In this document: positions 44,926-55,740 of the stretch, piece after piece | How the letters are laid out: each line of letters opens with the position of its first letter | How positions within the stretch are numbered: position 1 is the first letter of the stretch | From: Eutreptiella sp. 'Long Island Sound 2002' | Taxonomy: Eukaryota > Euglenozoa > Euglenophyceae > Eutreptiales > Eutreptiaceae | NCBI GenBank assembly: GCA_964036045.1 | Contig: OZ038381.1 | Coordinates: forward strand, 66,340,242 to 66,404,241 | DNA: 64,000 nucleotides | Direction of reading: 5' to 3' | Notes under the pieces: model-generated | The model's input: only the letters and a program-made list of their open reading frames with translations | Databases searched by the model: none | What the model was told of the DNA's origin: nothing | Translations under genes and position numbers: made by a program

Positions 44926-47248
44926 TAAAGAAGGTCCCTACCAGGACCGGCCCCTGCTGTGCCCCTTCCGCCTGTCACCCCTGCTGACTTGCTCCTGATC
45001 AGCGATTGCATTTCTCAAAATCCAGGGTCCAAAATTCGAAAATATAGAAAATACAATCCTCCTTCTACCCTGAACAGCAACCAGATCCCACAAATACAGC
45101 AATAACCCAATCCACACTGCGGGCTTCCGTTCAGCACACCGGTTGTCTCACGGTGGCGGGCATGTACAAGAATTGCACCAAAGAGGAAAGCCCTGAAATT
45201 GGCATATGAACACAAATAAAGCAAAGTTGGCGAAAGATGGAAACATACGCAATCACAGCCATAGACCCCTCACTCCCTGGTCTCAGGACCTTTCCTTGAC
45301 TCGCCAACATGATGCCCTGAACCCAGTCAAATAAGATGGCTAAATGCCATGTGTCAAAAGTACCTACACAAACCCCAAAAATGTGTTCTCTCCCAAGCCT
45401 CCAAGTCCTAGCCCAATAGGGGATGTGGCGTGTCATGGCCTAGAGTGGCGCTCAGGACCATGCCCTACCCTGATATAACCTTGGTTGGACTTGGAGTTGA
45501 ACGGGCTTGGAGAACTGCCCCATGAAGATGACCTAACAACATGGCAAAATCAGGCAAATCACACCATTATGCCCAAAAATCAATTATACACTCAAAAATG
45601 CATACGGCAAATGTTCAAATGCTCCAAGCATGTGTCCAACCGGGAAGTAATATACTAGGGTTATATAGATCAAAATGCCATGGCCAAGAATATCCCATCA
45701 TTGGCTCCGGTTTTTTACATGACATGCTTCACAAGTCAGCCCATGAGTTTGAGACTTAATTTTGTGAGGCCTCGCGTGCCAAGCCAAAGTGACCACGTGA
45801 TCCGGCATATGGTGAGGTACAACAGCGGAGCATATGTCAACATATAAGCAACATACCATAGTTCCCAGATTTCTAGGCAGTTTACTGTTAGCCGACCAGT
45901 TGATCACATAAAATACAAAAATGAGCATAAAATGAGGTCAAAAACATGCAACTAATGCCAATTTCAAGATAATTACAATAGTATATAACTTCGCTCACCC
46001 ATGTTCTCAATGTATGATTCAAAACACAATTGCTTTGGACCATTTGCAAACAATCCCCCCACTTGGATCCCCACATGGACGCATTAGGACACCTTCGAAC
46101 CTCCTCCCAACACGCACCATGAAAATGGGAAAATTGATATTGGCGCTTGTGGGTCGCTCTGTAAGCCCTCCTACATGCACTATATGAGCGGTAGACTTAG
46201 TCTAGCGCTATGGAGCTCACCATTGGGACATGGACGAGGCCCTTGCCACATATGACTCCATATATCTTCCTACAAACGGAGATATATAACATGGGCGTGA
46301 GCATAGCGAAGCACATACCATGCATATTACACATACCCTCAAAAAGTGGCTCCGGCCATGATATGCCATGCCCCTCCATGGACATAACTTCACGTTAAAA
46401 ATACGTATGAACCCAAGGAAAGTATCTTTGCAACCCCAACACTCAAGCGATGCACTCTAAAGGCGCAAAAAAATATTCCGTCGCATGGTCCGAGACCTAA
46501 ATATCACTTTCTACCTTCTTGACCATTATCCCTTGCTATACCGGGCATGTGTACACATCAAAGGCGTTTGATGCTACCTAAATACAGTTGAGACCAAGGC
46601 AGTTCCAACCTGATTCTGACAATTGACATTCTCCGCCGTGAGCCAGAGATATGATTCTTCTAAGTGGCCTCACAAATCACTTTTGTTTCGACTATATCTC
46701 CAATCAAAATGAAGGGCACGACAAAATGAAAGGTTGATTCGTGATCGTGGAAAAATGTATGACCACTCGAGATTCATCATATCAAGTGCGGCGATGTCGA
46801 AGTCGAAAATCAGATTCTGAAAGTCTGAAAAATCGGATTAATTTTGCGAGTGTATAATATGAAAATTGCGGAAGCAACGAATTCCTTACTGATGAAATCT
46901 GACCCTTCATCGGGGTGTCCGCCAAAATATCTGTAAATAACAGTTAACCAATCGGTTACCGCAAAATCGCGAGCCAACTGACAGTCGCCGATACATTGAC
47001 AATCAGAACGGAAGGCGGAAAAATTACGGAAACATTATGATAAAAAAACCCTGTTGATTTCTGATATTCTGATATATAAATCTCAGCTGGCGGCGCCTCG
47101 GTACTCAATATGGCCGCTCAGAGCTGGAATGGTCATGGTTAGGTCAGGTGGATGGGAGAGTATGATATCAGCCAATGGCGGCATGCCAGCACATAGATAC
47201 ACACCCCAAGTGACCCAAGGATGGCCACGGGGGTCCGAACCGGCTTCA
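44926..47248 (-). repeat. element E 3' LTR (2,323 bp)
   Basis: From 'TAAAGAAGGTCCC' to 'CCGGCTTCA' on the plus strand; on the minus strand it starts TGAAGCCGG. It contains about 208 bp (roughly 45,928-46,135) absent from the 5' LTR. The adjoining plus-strand 'CCCCCCTTCTCAG' (47249 on) is the polypurine tract in complement. Confidence 0.85.
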
Positions 47249-47563
47249 CCCCCCTTCTCAGAGCGTTGTATCCGCTCGGAAGTCATTGGAGAGAGGACGG
47301 GAGGACACCAATGGGCTCCACATCCCCCCCCCCTGATGTCTCAAGGACACATGGAGGCCCCACACACGTCGTAGGCGTCCCCCATGCCCCAAAGTAGGGG
47401 TGAGGACACTCATAATCGGTGCCCTACGCCATATCTGGTCTCCTCTTGATCTACAACATGGACCAAGGGGATCAAAGATAGAGAAACATCGTCGGTCGAC
47501 CTAAATAAGTATACCACAATGAAATATATATGTGGAGATCGAGTGAAGGGGGTATATGGCCAA

Positions 47564-50500
47564 TCAAGGCCCAGAAATCCCCTGATGAACGCCCTCACCC
47601 GTCTCCCAAGCACAAAAACAAACAAAAATGCCAAGGGGAATCCATTCCGGTGCTACAGCAGCCTCCAAATGGACCAACACTTCCTTGACATCCAAAGAAA
47701 TGTTCTTTTTCTTCAGATACTCCATCCAGACTGTGGTATACCTCGGCAAAAAGCTGCTGGGAGGCTCCGACGAATCCCTGGAGGCGGCGAATCTCTTCCA
47801 GCGGACTTTATAAAGCCTCCCCCCAGGCGTCCCCGTGTCCGGCTTGTCCGCCAGGATCTTCTCGGCGATGAAGTCGTCGTCCTCACTCTCGTCGTCCGAG
47901 TCCACATCGCCGGCCGTGAACTCAAAGGCGACGGGACGTCCGCTGGGGTCTGGTGCTCGGGGACGAAGCTGGGTATGGTCGCGGTCCAGGATCTTGTTAT
48001 CCCCCACACGAACCGCATACACATCCTGCCTGACCTTCCGCACGATTACCCCCGGCACATACCAAGATGCCTGCCGATGCCTGGACAGGACATCCTTGTG
48101 GTGCCGCTCCACCCACACGGTGTCTTGGAGAGCATACTTCTGGACCTTTCCTTGCTTGAAGTACTTGGCCAGCCTCTTCTCATGCTCTTCCTGAAGTGCT
48201 TTGCACACCTTGGCCGCCGTGTCGTCCGCCTCAGCCATCATAGCGTCCGCATCCCGGGCCACTTTGCCATGGTTCAACCACGGGAGAGTGCGTGACACTC
48301 GATCCCTTAAGGACAGGATACGATGGGGCGACAGTCCAGCCGGCCCCGGAAGGTCGCGGTACGCCTGGAGTACTCTCCACAGCGAATTGTACCAGTTCCG
48401 GCCTGGTTCATCAATGTGCAGCTGGCAGAACCTTTCGAACATTTGCTGCCCGGCCACCTCAGCCCAGCCATTCAACCGGCTGTGGTACGCCACGGTCTTG
48501 GCGTGCCGAATCCCCATGTGCTTGCACATCGTCTTGAACCAAGTCCCCACAAATTGACTGCCGGGATCGCTGCAGATGACAGCTGGGACATCAAAAATCG
48601 TCAGCCAATGCCTGATCATGGCATTAGCGACGATCTTGGCCTGCAGCCCCACTCCATGCTTGTCCTTCTTGTCCTTTTTCTTGGACTTCTTGCCCGGGAC
48701 CGCCACGATATACCCGCTGTGCCTGTCCACCGCCAGGATGACACAGTCGTAGGTCTCTCCGTCCACGGTGACCTCAGGCATGGCAAACACATCCCTGGCC
48801 ACGGACCGCATAGGGGCTTCCGGTATAGATGTGTACACTGGGTTGCCAGCCGTGGAGTGGTTGGGGCTCTTCGTGGCCCGACACACGGCACAGTCGCTGC
48901 AGTACTTGTCCATGAGGGCGTAGTACCCCCCTGGGAACTTGAAGCGCCACTCCAGGTCCTGCTGCATCTTGTCCCGACCAGGATGCATGAGCTGGGCGTT
49001 ATGCCAGTGGTCAATGAGCTCCTCCATTCCGTTCTCAGGGACCAATAGCTTGTCCTTGAGGAACATTTTGTCCCCATCCTCGGTCAAGCCCTCAGGCCAT
49101 TCGTCGTCCGATGGGGCGCTCACGGCATTCCAGTACTTGCTCCAGTGCTCGGATGCCGCATAGTCATCCGACCAGTCCTCTGTGAGCACCGACCTGACTA
49201 GCTCTACAGGGGCCACCATCCACTGCTCGAGGGTCTCCTCTCGAATAGCTCGGACTCGGGCGCCCCGGAACTTGGCCAGGTCCGTACGGTTTGCCATCAC
49301 CACAAAGCACCTGACCCCCTCTTGCTCCATGGCCTTCTCCATCTCGATGATGCGCTTGGCCTCCTCGGTCTCCTCGGCGTCCCCATGGCTGGATATATCC
49401 ATCCAAGCCTTGCCCGCGGGGTAGGCCCATCGACTGAGGCAATCTGCCACAGTGTTGTCCTTCCCCGGGACATACACGACGCTGAGGTCGAACTTGGCGA
49501 ACGTATCATGCCATCGGGCCCTCCTTGCCGCCGGTCCCGAGGGGGTGTCCACGTGCTCCTTGTGCCAGCTCTGCAAGGACTGATGGTCCGTACAAACCAC
49601 TACCGGTTGCAATCCGATGTGGCCAGACCACTTCCTGGGCGCACAAACAATGGCGTACGTCTCCTTCTCCCTCGCAGTCCAGGTGCGGCGTTGGCCCTCG
49701 GCCAGGATCCGACTCCAAAACGCCACGGGTACGTGCGACCCGTCGTCCCGGATCTGCCCGAGGACTGCCCCTACAGCATAGTCTGAGGCGTCCGTCCGTA
49801 GCACAAATCGCTTGTCCGGGTCCACCAAGAATAGCCCCAGCTGCCCGAGGAGTCGCTCCTCCAGGCGGCTGAACGCATCTTCGGCCTCAGGGGTCCAGGC
49901 AAGCTTCTTCTTGCTCCCCTTCCGGCCATCGAACTTGCCCACCTGCAACATCTTGTGCAGCGGCCCCGAGAGTTCTGCATACATCCGGACATAGCCCGAA
50001 TAGTAATTGCAAAACCCTATGAAGGACCGGAGTTCGCTGATGGTCTGGGGCTTCTCCCAGTGGTGCAGGGACGCCAGCTTCCCAGGCATGGGACGGCGTT
50101 GCCCGTGACCAACCACGTGACCCGCGAATTCAACTTCCTTCACAAAAAGTGAGGCTTTGGTGGGCTTGCACACGATGTTGTGCTTGTCCAGCTCGCTGAG
50201 CACTCGGCGCAGATCCTTCTCATGCGCTTCGATGAGCCCGTCCTCAGTCATGTTCTCCGTGCCGGACGCGATGATGATGTTATCCACAAAGGGGTCGGCA
50301 CAGTCCCGGACAGGACCGAGTAGGTCCTCCATCATGCGCTGGAAAGCGGCGTTGCCATTCTTGGCGCCCATAGGCACCAGTTTCCACTGCATGGGCCCCA
50401 GCGGCGTCGACATCGCTGTGCAGGGCCTGGAGTCCGGGTGTAGCGGCATCGCGTGATAGCCGTGTTTCAGGTCTAACACCGTAAAGATCCGCTTTTTCTG

Positions 50501-50872
50501 TTGCTTTTGGAGGATGGTGTCGATCAGGGGAAGCGGGTACGAGTCGTGCTCGGTTTGCTCGTTCAAACCCCTGTATTCCACCACCAACCTCGACTCGCCC
50601 TTCTCCTTCCTGAGCACGATAAAGGCTGGGCTGGCCCATTCACTGTCGGAGGGTTCGATCCATCCCCGCTCAATGAACTCGGCCAACAACTTCTTCATGG
50701 CTTCGGCCCGATCGCCCTGAAGTTGGTACTCCCGATGACAATAGATCTTGGGGTTCGGCTTCAGCTTGATCCTCGCTGTGCCAAACCTCCAACGATCTGG
50801 AGGCTTCTTGTTGGCGACGCCACTGAATAGTCGCGGATAGGCATTTATCAGCCTCTCCTTCAGCTCGGCGAC
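47564..50872 (-). CDS. element E pol: RT, RNase H, integrase, chromodomain
   Basis: In register with the protease frame across one TAG; the first ATG is at 50698. Numbering from that ATG: RT with LVVEYRGLNEQ (about 38), FTVLDLKHGYHAM (first catalytic Asp, about 75) and FVDN at 137-140 in place of F/YxDD; RNase H with LRTDASDYAVGAVL (about 300); integrase zinc-binding HNAQLMHPGRDK...CSDCAVC (about 565-605); integrase core with VARDVFAM, CSDPGSQF and NGWAEVAG (Asp, Asp, Glu of the DDE triad, about 632, 710, 745); chromodomain IAEKILADKP...YKVRWKRFAASRDSSEP (about 945-1000). The chromodomain may target integration to marked chromatin. The FVDN change removes one catalytic Asp. Confidence 0.85.
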   Translation of the reverse strand, partial: VAELKERLINAYPRLFSGVANKKPPDRWRFGTARIKLKPNPKIYCHREYQLQGDRAEAMKKLLAEFIERGWIEPSDSEWASPAFIVLRKEKGESRLVVEYRGLNEQTEHDSYPLPLIDTILQKQQKKRIFTVLDLKHGYHAMPLHPDSRPCTAMSTPLGPMQWKLVPMGAKNGNAAFQRMMEDLLGPVRDCADPFVDNIIIASGTENMTEDGLIEAHEKDLRRVLSELDKHNIVCKPTKASLFVKEVEFAGHVVGHGQRRPMPGKLASLHHWEKPQTISELRSFIGFCNYYSGYVRMYAELSGPLHKMLQVGKFDGRKGSKKKLAWTPEAEDAFSRLEERLLGQLGLFLVDPDKRFVLRTDASDYAVGAVLGQIRDDGSHVPVAFWSRILAEGQRRTWTAREKETYAIVCAPRKWSGHIGLQPVVVCTDHQSLQSWHKEHVDTPSGPAARRARWHDTFAKFDLSVVYVPGKDNTVADCLSRWAYPAGKAWMDISSHGDAEETEEAKRIIEMEKAMEQEGVRCFVVMANRTDLAKFRGARVRAIREETLEQWMVAPVELVRSVLTEDWSDDYAASEHWSKYWNAVSAPSDDEWPEGLTEDGDKMFLKDKLLVPENGMEELIDHWHNAQLMHPGRDKMQQDLEWRFKFPGGYYALMDKYCSDCAVCRATKSPNHSTAGNPVYTSIPEAPMRSVARDVFAMPEVTVDGETYDCVILAVDRHSGYIVAVPGKKSKKKDKKDKHGVGLQAKIVANAMIRHWLTIFDVPAVICSDPGSQFVGTWFKTMCKHMGIRHAKTVAYHSRLNGWAEVAGQQMFERFCQLHIDEPGRNWYNSLWRVLQAYRDLPGPAGLSPHRILSLRDRVSRTLPWLNHGKVARDADAMMAEADDTAAKVCKALQEEHEKRLAKYFKQGKVQKYALQDTVWVERHHKDVLSRHRQASWYVPGVIVRKVRQDVYAVRVGDNKILDRDHTQLRPRAPDPSGRPVAFEFTAGDVDSDDESEDDDFIAEKILADKPDTGTPGGRLYKVRWKRFAASRDSSEPPSSFLPRYTTVWMEYLKKKNISLDVKEVLVHLEAAVAPEWIPLGIFVCFCAWETGEGVHQGISGP

Positions 50873-52549
50873 CTACGGGTTCTCCTGAGCCTCTTCAGCT
50901 GCTTGCTTCGGTATCGATACGACCGACCGCACTGCAGTATAGCCCTCTTCTGGGTCCGAATCGGACTTCTCCTCGTCCGATATGCCGTCTTCATCGTCGT
51001 GGGGTGCACTTCCCACGAATAATCTTCGGAAATTTGCGGCATCGGGCTGGTTCTTGTCGCTATCGGCCCCCATTCTTGGAAAATGCCATGTCAGCGGGTC
51101 CGACCCAACCGGACCATCATATTGGTCCGCGATGTGATCCATGACCCTCGCCAGGAACTCATCCTTCTCGTACATGCCGGTGACCAACATCTTGTCATCC
51201 CACCAATGCGTAGATGTGACCATGGCTCGCCTCTTCTTGGCTGCCACACGGTCGTGCATCCCCATCTGCATGTAGTTGACAACGTCGTCGATCTCGGCGT
51301 GGGACAGGACGTCAATGCCATCCAATGGCTGATCTGTCCCCTCCTTGGGCTCAAACATGACGTTCATGGGCACCGCCTCCACCCTACGGATGAATGCTTC
51401 ATCACCTGTTGGCTGGGATTGCGCCCCATCCACCAGGAAAGCCTTGGTACCCCACGCTTGACCCAGGGAGGGCATTGATACACCCTTGGCGTCTATGAAC
51501 AGCTCCTCGTCTGGCCCGAATGACATCTCGTTCAGGGTGATGGAGTCCAGCGTCGACTGGAGACCTTCCAGCGGACATGGGGTGGATCCTATGCCGGTTA
51601 TGACCAGAGTCCCCTTCGCCCTATCCGCGACGATCTTCTCCACCGTACGTCTGGTATTGTCCAGGGAGCCATGCCAATACATGGCCCCCCACTCCTTCAA
51701 ACCCCAATGCCTGTGCCAGGCTGAGTCTCCTCGATGCCAATGCCTCCTGGAATTCCGCAAAAGTGGGGCATCACGGGAAGCGAAGACGTCCGTCTCGGGC
51801 GCTTCGGCTTCCAGCGTCTGGATCATCCTGTCATACACCTGCGGCGCCATTCCATACTCCGTGAGCTGAACTCCGCGGTCTCCTCTGGACTTGGCACCCA
51901 CAGCTTGCACCGCTCGGACGATCCGATCCTCTTCCTCAGCACTCCATTGGGACGATCCGCATGCATAATCCGTGGACAGCCATGTGAGGCATTCATCATC
52001 CTCCCGGACCAGCGTTGCGCGATGGGGGAAGGCTCCAATGGCATTTGCCATCACGAAGTCATACCCCATGATCATATCCCAATCTGTAATATCGGCCACA
52101 TAGAAGTTCCCGGATAGAGTGCTTCTCTTTGCCAAATCAGGGCGGTTCAAGCGCTCATGCTGCCAGAATTCCATACTGATAGTGGCCTCATGGGTGCCAC
52201 CACCCATAATCTCTCCATTGGCCACTTCAAGGCGTACCGGTCTACGGCTGGGCTGCAGGGACTCCTCCTTGAACAACCCCCTCCGGACCAGGCTCACCTG
52301 GGCACTCGTATCCACCAAAACATCCACCACCAACTCGTCTTGTCCGCACCGTACACGCACCTTCAAGTGCAACTGCCGCTCGTCACCATGCGGTGTATGG
52401 ACGACTCTCACGGCATGCAACTCTAGCACATCCGGGTGCATCAGGACTTCGAGGGTATGGTCACGGATGGTGTAGATCCTGGGCTGGTCCTGCCCATCCA
52501 CAGGGCTCTCCGTGGTGGCTCCTTCCTTCTTGCCACGTCCCTTGCCCAC
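50873..52549 (-). CDS. element E protease plus methyltransferase-like domain
   Basis: The 558-codon frame starts MGKGRGKKEGA. Residues about 70-175 form a retropepsin: VDVLVDTSAQVSLVRR (active-site D at about residue 79, in a DTSA rather than DTGA context) and WDMIMGYDFVMANAI near its end. Residues about 250-380 (DVFASRDAPLL ... HWGLKEWGAMYWHG ... VEKIVADRAKGTLVITG) resemble the Dam-like adenine-methyltransferase domain found in some Ty3/gypsy polyproteins, but the expected NPPF/DPPY catalytic motif reads WHGSL here, so it is probably non-catalytic. The frame ends in TAG (50873-50875) and continues directly, in register, into the RT. Confidence 0.7.
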   Translation of the reverse strand: MGKGRGKKEGATTESPVDGQDQPRIYTIRDHTLEVLMHPDVLELHAVRVVHTPHGDERQLHLKVRVRCGQDELVVDVLVDTSAQVSLVRRGLFKEESLQPSRRPVRLEVANGEIMGGGTHEATISMEFWQHERLNRPDLAKRSTLSGNFYVADITDWDMIMGYDFVMANAIGAFPHRATLVREDDECLTWLSTDYACGSSQWSAEEEDRIVRAVQAVGAKSRGDRGVQLTEYGMAPQVYDRMIQTLEAEAPETDVFASRDAPLLRNSRRHWHRGDSAWHRHWGLKEWGAMYWHGSLDNTRRTVEKIVADRAKGTLVITGIGSTPCPLEGLQSTLDSITLNEMSFGPDEELFIDAKGVSMPSLGQAWGTKAFLVDGAQSQPTGDEAFIRRVEAVPMNVMFEPKEGTDQPLDGIDVLSHAEIDDVVNYMQMGMHDRVAAKKRRAMVTSTHWWDDKMLVTGMYEKDEFLARVMDHIADQYDGPVGSDPLTWHFPRMGADSDKNQPDAANFRRLFVGSAPHDDEDGISDEEKSDSDPEEGYTAVRSVVSIPKQAAEEAQENP

Positions 52550-52879
52550 TTAAACTTCCCTTGGCAGGGCGCTCCAGGGGTTCGGAGTGGCGAAACTCAG
52601 TGGTTTCGGCTCTTCAGGAGCCTTCTTCGGCACCCGATGTGCCTTGGCGTTCTCTGAGTTTCCACGGATTTTCGGAGGAGAGACCTCCGAGCTCCCAGTC
52701 CCGTGAGGGCTCCTCTAGGCATGGCCTGCCGCAGCTCCCCCCTGCTGCGATCAGCTCAGACTTTGTCCACCACGTTGCTGGGCTTTGAGTTCCTCCAACG
52801 TCCTCAACATGTCCTCAGCAACCTCCTCGATTGACCTCACTCGTCTATCCTGACCAGGTCCACCACCAGAACCTCTTCC

Positions 52880-53764
52880 TCAGCCTTTCCCTTGGCCTTT
52901 GCCTTGGCCTTTTCCCCCGTCTCCGCCCTTCGCCTTCCAATCAGCAATCCGCTGCTCCTTGGGCTTCATCTGAGGGTGGGCGGCGAAGGGGGCCTTCTTG
53001 TCCGCCTCATACACATTGCACTGACGGTGGTCCTGTGCATGGTTGTTTCCCTTGCCATAACAGACCAGGCACCCGTCGTGCTGAGACCTGTACTCCCGGA
53101 ACGAGAGCGGTGGGTTCCCGGTCCTCCTTGGCTCCTTGCCCTTCTTGGGTCCCACCCGGTTCCATCTGGACCGATCCTGCCCATGGTCCCTCACGTTGTG
53201 CGCCACAAACGCGAAGAAATGGGCTTCCTCGTGATCCTCCCGGGACCCGGTCCAGTGGTCTTGGCCTCTTCCACTACCATCCTCCGCGGAGTTGGCCGTG
53301 TCCTCCTGGATCTCCCAATGATGGCAGTCTTCTCGGTGGCCTCGTTGTCCATGACCTTGTCGATCCTGCACCTGGGCCTCGTTCTTGGTGTTGACCTTCA
53401 GCTCCACCGTGATGTACTTCACGATCTCTTCCAGGCTCATGCAGGCGAGGATGACCTGCATCCTCAGCGGCTCTCCACGCCTCCACTCCACGTTGTTGAG
53501 GCGCATCAGCCTTTGCCCCATGGTGTCGCCGAATACCTCCCCGTAGACGGCGTTCTTCAACCCCAATATTCGGCTGGGCTCGCCGAGGTTTCGCCGGGAG
53601 AATTCCATTATTCCGGCGTGGGTGTCCTCCGATGCCATGATCCGTACGGCCACCCGCTTCTTTGCTCTCTTCTTCTCTTCATCCTCCACTCTTCTCTTCC
53701 AGTGCCCAGGGAGGACGTCCTTCAGCAGGTGTCGGATCTCGCTGGCCTCATTCCAGTCCTCCAC
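52880..53764 (-). pseudogene. element E gag, C-terminal part with zinc knuckle
   Basis: The frame begins EDWNEASEIRHLLKD and includes helical gag sequence (MRLNNVEWRRGEPLRMQVIL). A CX2C...H...H...C cluster follows (CLVCYGKGNNHAQDHRQC, about residues 230-247), a zinc-knuckle-type nucleic-acid-binding motif, then a Gly/Lys-rich tail (GKGQGKGQGKG). The role is RNA packaging. The start is created by a frameshift, so this is the tail of a longer Gag. It ends at 52880 shortly before the protease frame. Confidence 0.6.
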
Positions 53765-54335
53765 CAGCTTGAGGCTTCTCCGGTACTTTCGGATTCCATT
53801 CTCGGACCCTCAATTCCCCGCGCCCCAGCGGCAGCGGAATGGACCACAGATCCTCCAACTTCTGGTTGGGGGCGTCCACCCGCTCTTTGTCCTCCAGCCA
53901 CTGGAGGCATGCCTGCTCTGTCTGGATCACTCCCTCACGGATCTGATCCCTGAGCTCCTCCTTCAGGTCCTGCGCCAGCCTGTGTGGGAATGTCCGACAT
54001 ACCCACTTGTCCCTTGGCGCTCCCCTGATCCAGCCGAGGACCTCCTCGGCGAAGCCCTCCCAATCCAGGATGAAGTCATCCAGGTTGGAGGGGTTGCCAT
54101 CGTAGTAGGGGATTTTGATTGCCCTGAGGTCGTCAATCCTGATTGCGTCTCCGACGTCCGCAGCCACCACTCCACCGAGACAGATACCACCTGTGGCCGG
54201 GGAGTGTGAGTACACTCCCCGTACATCCCTCTCCTCCATGGTGTGCGGTCCAGTTCGGCCTGAACCCATGGGGTTTGGAATGCGGGAAGGACTTGCTCCA
54301 CCAGCTGTCCATATCCCAGTATTGGGGTCCTTCAC
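53748..54335 (-). pseudogene. element E gag, capsid-like part
   Basis: The frame contains IKIPYYDGNPSNLDDFILDW followed by a helical domain with QWLEDKERVDAPNQKLEDLW, the pattern of the retrotransposon gag domain (peptide preceding two amphipathic helices). A one-base shift near 53,750-53,800 separates it from the next frame: the sequence reads EKPQAGGGLE-stop here, but RRSLKLVEDWNEASE in the overlapping frame, which continues the protein. The linking segment upstream (54692-54369) is in yet another frame. This gag is broken. Confidence 0.6.
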
Positions 54336-54746
54336 CCGCAGGTTACCGCCTGGATGTCCTCGACCATGTCAGTCGGCGCTTCCCTTGGTTCGCCCCTGCA
54401 TGGTCTGGCTCTGGATCTCCTCTTCCGCATAAACTGCATGGGCAGTCGTAGTGGTCGGTAGATCCTGGGCGGCATGGGACATCTGTACCGTCAGGCTCCT
54501 CGGGTCCGTGGTTACGTGCCCTTCCCGCATGGACCCAGCCGGTGCCTTGTGTTCCCCGAGCATTGTGGATTCGCTGAACATGGGAACAAACGGCAGCGCA
54601 CCCGGGTCAACACGCGGAGGCGCGTAAGGTGCCTCTGCAGAGCCGCCCATGGGTTTATCCAGGGCGCTCCTGAGGGTCTTAACCCGCTCCACCAGCTCTG
54701 CCGCTGCTGGCTTTGCCGAGAGCTCTGGACCTGGGGCGAGGGGTTG

Positions 54747-55691
54747 TCACTCCTCTGGCCTTTTCAGGCGTCCCGAAATGTCCTCCACCAGGTGGAGGAG
54801 GCTGTCCACCACTCGCTGCTGCTTCTGCAGGGCCAGCTCCAGATTCTCCCGATACCGGTCCTGATCCGCTCGCAGCTCCGCCATGTCTCTCTCCGCTACC
54901 GACTGGTCATCCATGATTCCCCCAACGTCCTCCTCTAGGCCGTCCTTCGCGTTGTCCAGGCGGTCGAGGTGCTGCACGATGGCGTCCATCCCCATCTTTG
55001 GATACTTGCCGATGAGGAAGGATACGTGCTCGCAGTGGCACTCCGCATGCTTCCGACCAGATCCGGCGCATCCCACGGTTCCCGGCGCCTCGGACTCCGC
55101 CGCCATGGGTGTGTCGCCCATGCTATCCCGCGTTAGCTCCGTGTGCCGGGCCACAGGCGCCGTTCTGGCTCTGGCAGGCCTCTCCAACGCCTCGGCGTCA
55201 TGCTCCAGGCTGGGTTCTGGGGCCGTGTTCGCCCTTGTGGGCCGTCTGGCCATCTCCTCCGACTTCCAAGGGTAGGCTGTCCGATAGCCCTCGGAGTGCC
55301 CCTCGGAATCTGCGGCTGACCACAGCCTGATCGAGCTGGGATCCGTATCCATAGCCCCGGCGTCCCCTGCCGCGGGCTTGGGTGACCCGCGCTTCCGGTA
55401 GCGCCGGGCCTGTCCCCCACTGCTGCCTGAATGGCAGGTCTCCTCAGAGTTCTCCGCGGCCGAGCGGAGGTTGCATGCCCTTCGGCAGCGACGCTCACAC
55501 ATGGAGACCAGGTCCTCCATTTCAAGTCCTCCTCTTCCCGAACGTCGTACTTCTCTTCGGGCTTCAACTTCCGGAGTTTGCCATGCTCCTGAGCGTCTCC
55601 GCTTCTCTCTGGCTCCAATCTCCGGCGTGGTCTCCACCGAGTCCACAATACGCACCCGGGGCGTACTTGGGCAGGGCTCATAGGGGCCCAA
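54747..55691 (-). CDS. element E gag, N-terminal coiled-coil part
   Basis: The 314-codon frame starts MGPYEPCPSTP. The first two thirds are charged and disordered (Arg/Glu/Ala-rich); the last third (about residues 235-310) shows heptad-like spacing of Leu/Met/Val with many Glu, Asp and Gln (MAELRADQDRYRENLELALQ), consistent with a coiled coil that could mediate Gag multimerisation. It ends at a stop at 54747, before the capsid-like part, which lies in other frames downstream. Whether the stop is natural or a mutation cannot be told from one copy. Confidence 0.55.
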   Translation of the reverse strand: MGPYEPCPSTPRVRIVDSVETTPEIGAREKRRRSGAWQTPEVEARREVRRSGRGGLEMEDLVSMCERRCRRACNLRSAAENSEETCHSGSSGGQARRYRKRGSPKPAAGDAGAMDTDPSSIRLWSAADSEGHSEGYRTAYPWKSEEMARRPTRANTAPEPSLEHDAEALERPARARTAPVARHTELTRDSMGDTPMAAESEAPGTVGCAGSGRKHAECHCEHVSFLIGKYPKMGMDAIVQHLDRLDNAKDGLEEDVGGIMDDQSVAERDMAELRADQDRYRENLELALQKQQRVVDSLLHLVEDISGRLKRPEE

Positions 55692-55727
55692 GTCCCCGGG
55701 TCGGCGTTAGGTAGGGGCAGCAGGTAC

Positions 55728-55740
55728 ACCTCTGCTACCA
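55728..55740 (-). promoter_or_regulatory. primer-binding site of element E
   Basis: On the minus strand TGGTAGCAGAGGT directly follows the LTR end 'CCTTCTTTA'. It is complementary to the 3' end of an initiator Met tRNA. The last A of the LTR plus TG of the site creates an ATG exactly at the junction, opening a 202-codon frame (55741-55133) that overlaps gag in another frame and is probably not used. Confidence 0.7.

Noticed and set aside
47519-50456. Plus-strand ORFs of 100-258 codons opposite element E pol
   Set aside because: They are antisense shadows of a strongly coding, GC-rich minus-strand frame with clear RT and integrase motifs.
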